A stretch of DNA of 64,000 nt from Arctopsyche grandis (lineage: Eukaryota > Arthropoda > Insecta > Trichoptera > Hydropsychidae), in the NCBI RefSeq assembly GCF_051622035.1, contig NC_135361.1, forward strand, positions 8,127,001-8,191,000, in the 5' to 3' direction. Made by a program: the position numbers and the translations under genes. A model generated the notes under the pieces. It searched no databases, was not told the DNA's origin, and worked only from the letters and a program-made list of their open reading frames with translations. Below, in pieces: positions 57,090 through 64,000 of the stretch; positions within the stretch are counted from its first letter, which is position 1, and each line of letters begins with the position of its first letter.

Positions 57090-59086
57090 GTAGGCTACGT
57101 CCACACTACCGATATCTACACCCGATATTTGCGAATTTTTACATAACCCGTTCCTAAATAGCAACCACAGGTTGCAATATAGGAACTGGATATGAAAAAT
57201 TCATATACATTTCTGTTTGCATGTATGCATGCGTATATTGTATATACAAGTGTATATATGTATATGTATACGAATCTATGTACGTACATATATGTAGGTG
57301 TGTATGTACATATGTATGTATGTGTACATTTTTCTTATATTTTTTACTAATTTTGATTGTATTTCATTGTAATTTGCTTTTTTTTTCTTATATTTTTTAC
57401 TAATTTTGATTGTATGAATGAATGTAATTTGCGTTTTTTTTCTTTCTCCTTTTTCTATATTGTATACAATATGTAACTTTAGTTGGTTGGGTTGTAAACA
57501 ACACATTCGATTTTTTTTTACGATTCATAATTTCCAATCCAATTTCTTTCGAGATTCAAAAGTCCCGGGGGCAAAGTCCCGAGGGGCGCCAAGAACGAAG
57601 GCACCGGAAGAACCACCAGATTCTGGTATACATATAATTTCAAAAGACACTTAAAGTAAAACTATTCACATAAATTTAATAAAATGCTTACTGTTAGGTT
57701 AGTCATGTTTAAGCGGTTTATATTACAAATACCGAGCGAAGCAGGGTAAAACCACTAGTAAATAAATAAATAAATATACATATTAGCAGCCAACACCTAC
57801 TTATTTAAGGGTCAAGTTAGGTTAGCTTAAGTTAAGGTTGGCCCTATTCTATTTTACCACAATGTTTTTAAAGTTACCCAAAACGACGCTGTGGCCAAAC
57901 ATTTTTAAACAAAAAAAAAATACACGATTAACATTTAAAAAATGTAACAAATTAACACTTTGCTTGTAGGTCAATCGAAATTGTGTAGTGGGCAAACCAG
58001 AGAAATTTTCAAAAAGGCTCGTCTAATTATGGAAAATTTCAAAAAATTTAGAAAATTTTTATAAATGTTTGTAAAATTGAACAAAACTTTTAAATCTGTC
58101 GACTGACTCAAATAAAATTACTCGAAAAAAATTTGTTGTACAATAAAAGGCTGGTTACCCTAGTCAAAAATATAAAGTATGTAAAATTAGACAATAATTT
58201 ATAACATAAAGATAATATTTTTCTCATTTTTATACAAAAAAATTTGTTGTATAAAAAGGTTGCTTACTCTAGTCAAAAAAATATTATTTTTTACATGATG
58301 ATGAAAATGTTATTACATTTTTTTTAATTCAAAAATTTTTTGTATAAAAAAAAATAATTTACTTTAAGTCAAAAATTAATCTAAATTCTAAAATAATTAA
58401 TTTATAGCATTAAAACAATGGGAATATTTTTAGAATTTTTTCTCACTTTAAAAAGTTTGCTGTATAAAAAAGGGTTATTTGCCTATCGCTGTCCACGGAA
58501 ATCACAGTCGGAAAGCATGGATACAAACGGAGGTCAGTCTACCGCTGTCAAGCAACAAAATTCTAAAGATTGTAATCTCTGTTTCACGCATACAATGTAT
58601 TAATAAAAAAAAACAAATAAACATTTAAAAATAGTTATAAAATTGGAAAGGTTAGTTGAAAAGTCATCGACGTCGACGTATGTAATTCGTTATCAGGTTA
58701 AGGCAGTGAGTTGCTCGAGCAATGGGTGAATCAGCCAGGATCCTAGTTCTCGCCATGAATTCCTGGAACAAAGGAAAGGACAAGCGCGAGACTCGCGGAA
58801 GCTTATGGGGGCCCATAGTTTCATCTCTTAAATAAATGTCCTGATTTAGTAACTGCAATTCCACGTTTGGGTTTACAGTCTGTGGTTCCCGACTTGCGAA
58901 GATAAGGTGACCAATCGTCCTCCCTTTTATGATTTCACTGACCTATACCCATTGAAAATGTAACTGGCTATGATTTTACTGAAATTATAATTTCACTGTG
59001 ACATATAAGAACACAAATGATCGATAACTTTTAATATTTCCTCTGTCTTTTAACTATATTGAATCTTTTGTTGTATTGTATTGAAT
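57090..59086. other. AT-rich intergenic stretch with repeat scraps
   Basis: No gene is supported. 57195-57420 is rich in TGTATATG simple sequence with a duplicated TTTTTTACTAATTTTGATTG block. 57660-57755 is an inverted piece of the dispersed repeat seen at 61388 (GAGCGAAGC, TTTATATTACAAATACC). 58140-58350 has repeated ATAAAAGGTTG(C/G)TTA-like phrases. The 66-residue frame at 58664-58864 (-) has no recognised similarity. Confidence 0.45.
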
Positions 59087-60657
59087 GTATTTTTATTCCA
59101 AAACTAGTTCCAAATTCTTCATTGTTGTTAAAATATAATGATCACAATCTAAATGCCAAGCCACAATCTAAAATAATCAGCAGTTAGGGATTTCCATCGA
59201 GAAATTCTGCTTTGGTTATAAATTCAGAAATTCCGGTATAAACCAGTCTTTATAAACAATGACACGGATTACATGACCCATGTTCAATGCATTTTTCCTC
59301 TTAGAAAGGTCAAAAATGTTATGCCCACTATTCTGTCCACACCCCTGAACGTATCAAGCTGATAATTTTTTACTTTATCTATGTACGTAGTAACAATAGA
59401 TGAAGTTTTGTGATCATGCGAAAATTCGAATTCGAGATTTTGACTGATTCGAACTCAGAATCGATCACTGATCACGTTTTCATGATCTAGAAAAAAATAT
59501 GTGTGTGTGTGTATTTTGGGGATATTTTTAACACCGTTAGTCCTATCGAAATGAAACTTAGTATCGGTTAATGAAATTCTTATCGACACGTCGTAATTTT
59601 TTTTCAAATTTTTAAGTTGACCGGAAATGGTACCTCCCATTATAGGTGTCCTCTTTTTTTTTATGTTTTTGAATTCAATTATCTCCCAAACCACTAACTG
59701 AATCGGACTGAATATTTTAAAAATATAATAGAAATAATAATTTTTATAACCTCATATTTTTTAAATATTTCTATCTGAACCGGAAGTAGTACTTTTACTC
59801 TAGAGAATCGAGGTTTTTTATGTTTTTCTCAGAAAACTTTAGGTTTATTGAACTGAAATTTCATATCTAGAAGTTTAAGCTTAATGCCAAGTTATTTATA
59901 AAATTTAGTAAGCATCTGTCAACCGGAAGTGGCAGTTTACTCTTTTTCGATTTTTCTTCCACTATTTTTTTCGACCCCTTAAGCATGTGTTTGTCACAAA
60001 AAAATTCAAGTATAATTCTTGTAGCAATATGATGAAAATAAAAATAAAATTATTAAATTTTATAAACCGAAAGTGGGATTTTTTTCTCTTAGAAAGGTTG
60101 AAAATGTTGTGCCCACTACTCTGTCCACACCCCTGAACGTATTAAGCTAAAAATTTATATTTCTATCCTTTATATACTAACTTAGAGCTGGTAGGGTTTT
60201 GGTCAGAATTCGTAAACCGGAAGTAGTATTTTTTTTAAAAACAATATTTCATTATTTTATTTTGACCTTTTAAATTGTTTTAAGCTTCTTGATATTTAAT
60301 GAGTATAATACTGATAGTGATTTTTAGTAATAAAAAAAATTTGAACAAAATCTGACAACCGGAAGTAGAACTTTTGTTTTGTGCAAGTTTCCATACATTT
60401 GCGCTCAATTTGTATCGCTATCATAGTCATCAGTTCAATATCGAATTTTGTTTTCTAACCTTCTTATATTCCTAAAATACATAGATAAAGTCATGGGTTG
60501 GTCACACCCGAATTTTTTTCAATGCTACCTGGAAAGGCTTAGCGGGTAGTATTCTTGTTTATTTTTTACACACTCAAAAAACAACGCCTATCTGCGTATT
60601 TCAGGCTCATGGAATCGTAAAATGCCGATCGGCGTTGGTCAGCATTCAACGGGTTAA
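59087..60657. mobile_element. piggyBac-type MITE, copy B, with internal array
   Basis: The right end GTCAGCATTCAACGGGTTAA is intact with TTAA at 60654-60657. The flanks of the element (59087-59297 and 60515-60657) match copy A (17409-17942), including CAAAACTAGTTCCA, GGATTTCCATCG and GGCTTAGCGGGTAGTATTC. The left terminus was not found. About 1.2 kb not present in copy A separates the two matching parts. Confidence 0.65.
59300..60514 (+). repeat. Degenerate tandem array with about 148-bp period
   Basis: The box CCGGAAGT (or a close variant) recurs at 59621, 59780, 59923, 60067, 60217 and 60359: intervals 159, 143, 144, 150 and 142. A longer phrase CCACACCCCTGAACGTAT occurs at about 59339 and 60127. 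It has no reading frame. It is embedded in MITE copy B. Confidence 0.72.
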
Positions 60658-61166
60658 TATGTGCGTTGAATATTAAAATAAATGTAATTTAATCGATAGA
60701 ACCAAAAGTTGTAAAATAATTTAGAAAATCATCACTGGATACAATCTATAGCCGTTTGGAAACTTTGGAACGTGCAACAGGAAATGCATAATCGTAGCGG
60801 GCACATATAGCACTCCATGATTTCCTCCTTTTTTCATGGAAGAGATTTTCCCGCAAGGTCACAGCCAGATGAGAAGATTGTAAGATTGTATACTAGTAGT
60901 TGGATTGCTAGTGCTAGCAGTTCCGGTATGGAGCAATTGACTTAGCGAGGTCTTCAATCAGAGTCTACAAACTGCCCAGTTAACGCGCCGTCACTGGTAT
61001 AAAGACACCGATGAATACCTGATGTAACGCAGTGATCAGCGCAGGCTCAATATCGACATACACTATATTCGTGGTTTTTTTTTTATAATATGCCAGCAAA
61101 TTTGGACAACCGCTGAAAGTTTTGAAGTTTTGTTGATTGCCAAGAGAAAATTTAGAACTGAACAAA
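60658..61166. other. Spacer and probable 5' region of the right-edge gene
   Basis: No repeat or gene was recognised. The last 150 bases before 61167 may hold the promoter and 5' UTR of the signal-peptide gene; I see no firm TATA box. Confidence 0.35.
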
Positions 61167-64000
61167 ATGAGTGTAAAAAGTGGTTGGTTGCTTTTGATCG
61201 TCTTGTTTTTTTGTGGGGGAGAATTGGAATCAAAAACTCTCTACAGTCTGGATACAGACGATACAGGTGAATTTTTTTTTAATTCTTGGAATTTATCAAC
61301 ATTTTTCTATATATTTAAATATATATTTTTCAACTGTTTTGACTTTGAAATTTGACATGTGCATTTTATATGACATTAGTGTTTTTACCCGGCTTCGCTC
61401 GGTATTTGTAATATAAACCACTCAAACATGGCCAATCTAATATTAAACGTTTTATTAAATTTATTTTATTTAAATTTATATTAATATTCATTTATTCGAT
61501 GACGTCACGGATTTACGAACCAACATTACATATTTTCTTGCATACTTACAAAGTCTCTTTCGAAATTATATATTAGATATCTATGTAGGATTAAATTTTC
61601 AAAAACCCAAATGAATGCACGTAAAGGGTGAAAGAAGTCTCATTGGCCTTTTCGAATTTAATCCTACATGCAGTGGCGTATCTAAAAAAAATTGCCCACA
61701 TGTAAAAATTACCAAAGGGATCCCAGTGTTTTTTTACATCGAAATAAAGTGTCCTAGCTTATATTTAAATTTGCAAACTCAGCAATCCCATATTTAAAAG
61801 AATTTTTATGAACTTATTCTTGTTAATATTACAAGTTCGCTAAGTCAGAATGTTTTTATACATACTTCTGACTGTTTTCAGTTAGTGTTAATTGATTGTT
61901 CTATATATATTCTTAAATATAAGTATTAATAGTTGGAGATCTTCCCGAACCTAAGGGCTCGCATGCACCGCATAGCCCTGCGTAATAATAGTTACGTCAC
62001 TGTCTACTTGATTGTACTACTGTTAGAAGATTAGAAAACTCAAATTGAACTATAGGCTTTTGTTTAAAAACATAATTGATTTTTAGAAGCAACGCCGGGT
62101 GGATTGCTTAATGTTGTCCGAGTAGATAAAAGTAAAAAAATATATGGAACAGTTTCTTGAAAATTTTGTATTGAGTTCCATATACAGTACAAAAAGTACA
62201 TACATATGCCGAATTTGGCCGTTCTGAATTGAAAACTGTACAAAAACGAAAACGAACAAATATTTATATTTATCTGCTGCAACGGTTTCGCAACTCAAAA
62301 TACATATTTATTTATTTAAATACCAGGAAGTATTTATTTATATACCAGGCAGGCCTCACAGGTAAATCTTAATACGCCTTCCTGGCCAATTATGTACAAA
62401 CATCGATAAACAATTTATAGAGTAATTTTACAGAGCGTCATAAAGACTTTTTTTTTATAAATCGTTTACATCCTTTTTCGCTGAAGATGGTAATTGAAGA
62501 TGATCATTTACATAAATATTTCTAAAGAATTGATCTAAATATTTACCTTACAAGGTGATAATTATTTTTAAAAGATTTGAAGTTCTATTAATTTGTCATT
62601 TCGCCACATTATCTTAGTATCCATGATGGAATATATGTAGCTTAGACGTATAAATATAATAGTTTTTTTTTTAATTTAAAGTGGTATTTAAGACAAGGTT
62701 TGTATTATTCATATTCTATAGTCGATCTGATGTAGCGTTAGAATTACGAGAACCGAGCATGCTGTCGCATTCGAGCAATGTGTTGTAACTAGGGATCCCA
62801 AATATTCAAATATATTCGAATATCGAATATGGAATAGTAGCTTTATTAAATTATTTATTTGTAGTTTTAAGAAGTTCAAAATATTATTAAAATTTTAAGA
62901 GAATCATCATCCGGAACATCAAATAGAATTAAATGTGTTGTAGATTGAAAATAAAAAAATAAGTTCGTATAAAAAGTATTCGAATATTCGGATTTGGGAT
63001 CCCTAGTTGTAACATTATAAGGAAGTAAAATAATTTTTTTTTTTTTTAATTATTTATTATTTTTCTACATAATATTATTACAATATAATTTAATGGAAGG
63101 TCTTTAATAATATTGCCGTAAGTTTTACTGGCCATAAAATGACGTTGACAATTACTTTTATCGTCTAAAAAAATATAAATTTATATTAATATTTAAATAT
63201 ATACGTATTCTACAACAATTTACGTATTTTTTATTAATGTAAATATTTCAAAATACGAAACACGAACTCAAAACTAAAAGTCCAATTGAACCGACCGCTA
63301 TTCGCACGAACAATGTTATATTTCTTGACCAAAATGAAATGCGAAACTGAAACGAAATGTAATTGGTCATCACGGGTCGAGTAGGGGGGGGGGGGGGAGA
63401 AATACGATAGCATGTACATTTTACGTAAGTCTTATGCTATGTAGATTGGTTCGAATATAGTCGTGTAATAACCATTTGAATAAGTTTAAAAAAAACTTCT
63501 AGCTAAATGGTGATGTGGAGCAACGTGACCGGAATCACGGTTCATGCGTAGTCCGTGACCTGAGCGGTTTGGGTTCAGCCAATTTGTAACCTGGGGTCAG
63601 GAGTCGCGAGTGGAAAGCTGATGAGCGCTGATCGTGAACTCCAAAGACCTTCAAACCGATCTACTAGTTGTCGACAACGCGGTTTGTATTGACAATGGTC
63701 ATTGGATTTGCCACGTACGACACGCTGGACAATCTCGACAAGTGGCACAATCAGGATGTTTGGACTAGGCATGGTCGCGTTGTTGACTAATAAACCGGAA
63801 ATTGGACGCGCGCATCAAGTTTGTTTACCTTTTCGACTGACGTTTTGTTTGTTGTTGTTTCAGATCTGGCACCACCGATTGACGAGGTATCTGTCAAGCA
63901 TACTGGCCCTTCAGGAATACCTGTCAGCCTATGGCCCCTCTTTCACTACAATTCCAAAAAGTCAAGCAGTGTCCACGCTTTGCCAGCATACAGACTAATA
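61167..64000 (+). CDS. Unrecognised secreted or type I membrane protein, first two exons
   Basis: I do not recognise this protein. Exon 1 (61167-61266) begins MSVKSGWLLLIVLFFCGGEL, a good signal peptide with a short basic start and a hydrophobic core, followed by an acidic segment (SLDTDDTD). A clean donor (ACAG/GTGAAT) leads over a 2.6-kb intron to an exon starting at 63864 after TTTGTTGTTGTTTCAG; phase closes. Exon 2 reads LAPPIDEVSVKHTGPSGIPV and is open to the window edge, ending around PAYRLI. The intron carries a dispersed repeat (61388-61580). The link between the two exons is inferred from phase and splice sites only. Confidence 0.5.
61388..61580 (+). repeat. Dispersed repeat, copy in the right-edge gene intron
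   Basis: From ACCCGGCTTCGCTCGGTATT through CATGGCCAATCTAATATTAA to ACAAAGTCTCTTTCGAAAT. Same family as 49233-49565, 57660-57755 and 15915-15995. Confidence 0.6.
62327..62400 (-). repeat. SINE-type 3' tail without tRNA head
   Basis: The inverse of the GAAGGCGCATT...TACCTGT tail that ends SINE copies 1 and 2. With no A or B box nearby, it is either a 5'-truncated SINE or the tail of the LINE that mobilises the SINE. Confidence 0.55.
62785..63005. mobile_element. Small TIR element with TAGGGATCCCAAAT ends
   Basis: The left end AACTAGGGATCCCAAATATT and the right end, read inverted, AACTAGGGATCCCAAATCCG are identical over 17 bp. The ends are followed inward by ATATTCGAATA-type palindromes. Size about 220 bp, non-coding. 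The target duplication is unclear (possibly GTTGTAAC on the two sides in shifted register). Confidence 0.55.

Larger units (their letters stand above)
61581..63863. other. Rest of the right-edge intron
   Basis: Mostly AT-rich. 62327-62400 carries the inverted SINE-type tail (GCCTCACAGGTAAATC, ACGCCTTCCTGGCC) without a tRNA-like head. 62785-63005 has an inverted pair AACTAGGGATCCCAAATATT / CGGATTTGGGATCCCTAGTT with ATATTCGAATA palindromes, a small TIR element. A run of 12-13 G lies near 63390. Confidence 0.5.

Noticed and set aside
58664-58864. A 66-codon frame ending in four Arg
   Set aside because: No recognisable motif, no splice partner, repeat-rich surroundings; not enough to call a gene.

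Overview
This is a eukaryotic window, almost certainly from an insect nuclear genome. The background is AT-rich, the genes are split by introns with GT/AG boundaries, the first exons are CpG-rich, and insect-type transposons (piggyBac, Tc1, hAT, Jockey/R1-like and RTE-like LINEs, a tRNA-derived SINE) fill the non-coding space. I cannot fix the order or species from the sequence alone.

Genes from left to right: the 3' part of a TAF1C-like Pol I initiation factor gene (+, 1-2258, cut by the window edge); TIMM50 (-, 3049-5693, complete, 7 exons); RBM22 (+, 12206-15653, 7 exons); a SCAMP gene (-, 20492-25231, 7 exons); LRR1 (+, 27592-29040, 4 exons, one apparent GC-AG intron); ELP1 (-, 29217-37322, 8 exons); ZFR (-, 40573-55762, 19 exons); and the first two exons of an unrecognised gene with a signal peptide at the right edge (+, 61167-beyond 64000). 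These are unrelated housekeeping genes (rDNA transcription, mitochondrial import, splicing, vesicle traffic, cullin-ligase adaptor, tRNA wobble modification, RNA binding). No shared pathway or operon is implied. I joined exons by hand and checked that reading phase closes across every intron.

The spaces between genes are repeat-rich: 5.7-12.2 kb (LINE tails, a 2.87 kb piggyBac element with TTAA ends), 15.7-20.5 kb (Jockey fragment, LTR-like copies, TTAA MITEs), 25.2-27.6 kb (hAT MITE plus a 162-bp element), 37.3-40.6 kb (hAT MITE carrying a SINE and the 162-bp element) and 55.8-61.2 kb (a Mutator-like fold-back, a GGTCAC fold-back and a ~148-bp degenerate tandem array). Large introns hold more: LINEs in TIMM50 and SCAMP, LTRs in RBM22, an hAT element, a TTAA MITE and a (TA)n tract in ELP1, and a complete but catalytically broken Tc1-like element in ZFR.

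The most informative material is mobile-element archaeology. Several insertions have exact target-site duplications, two have a recognisable empty site elsewhere in the window, and at least six TTAA-bounded elements lie around one nearly intact piggyBac. A 162-bp element with TGT...ATA ends and 4-bp duplications, present three times, is the best candidate for an undescribed family. I found no CRISPR array, bacterial-type operon or evident new multi-gene system.
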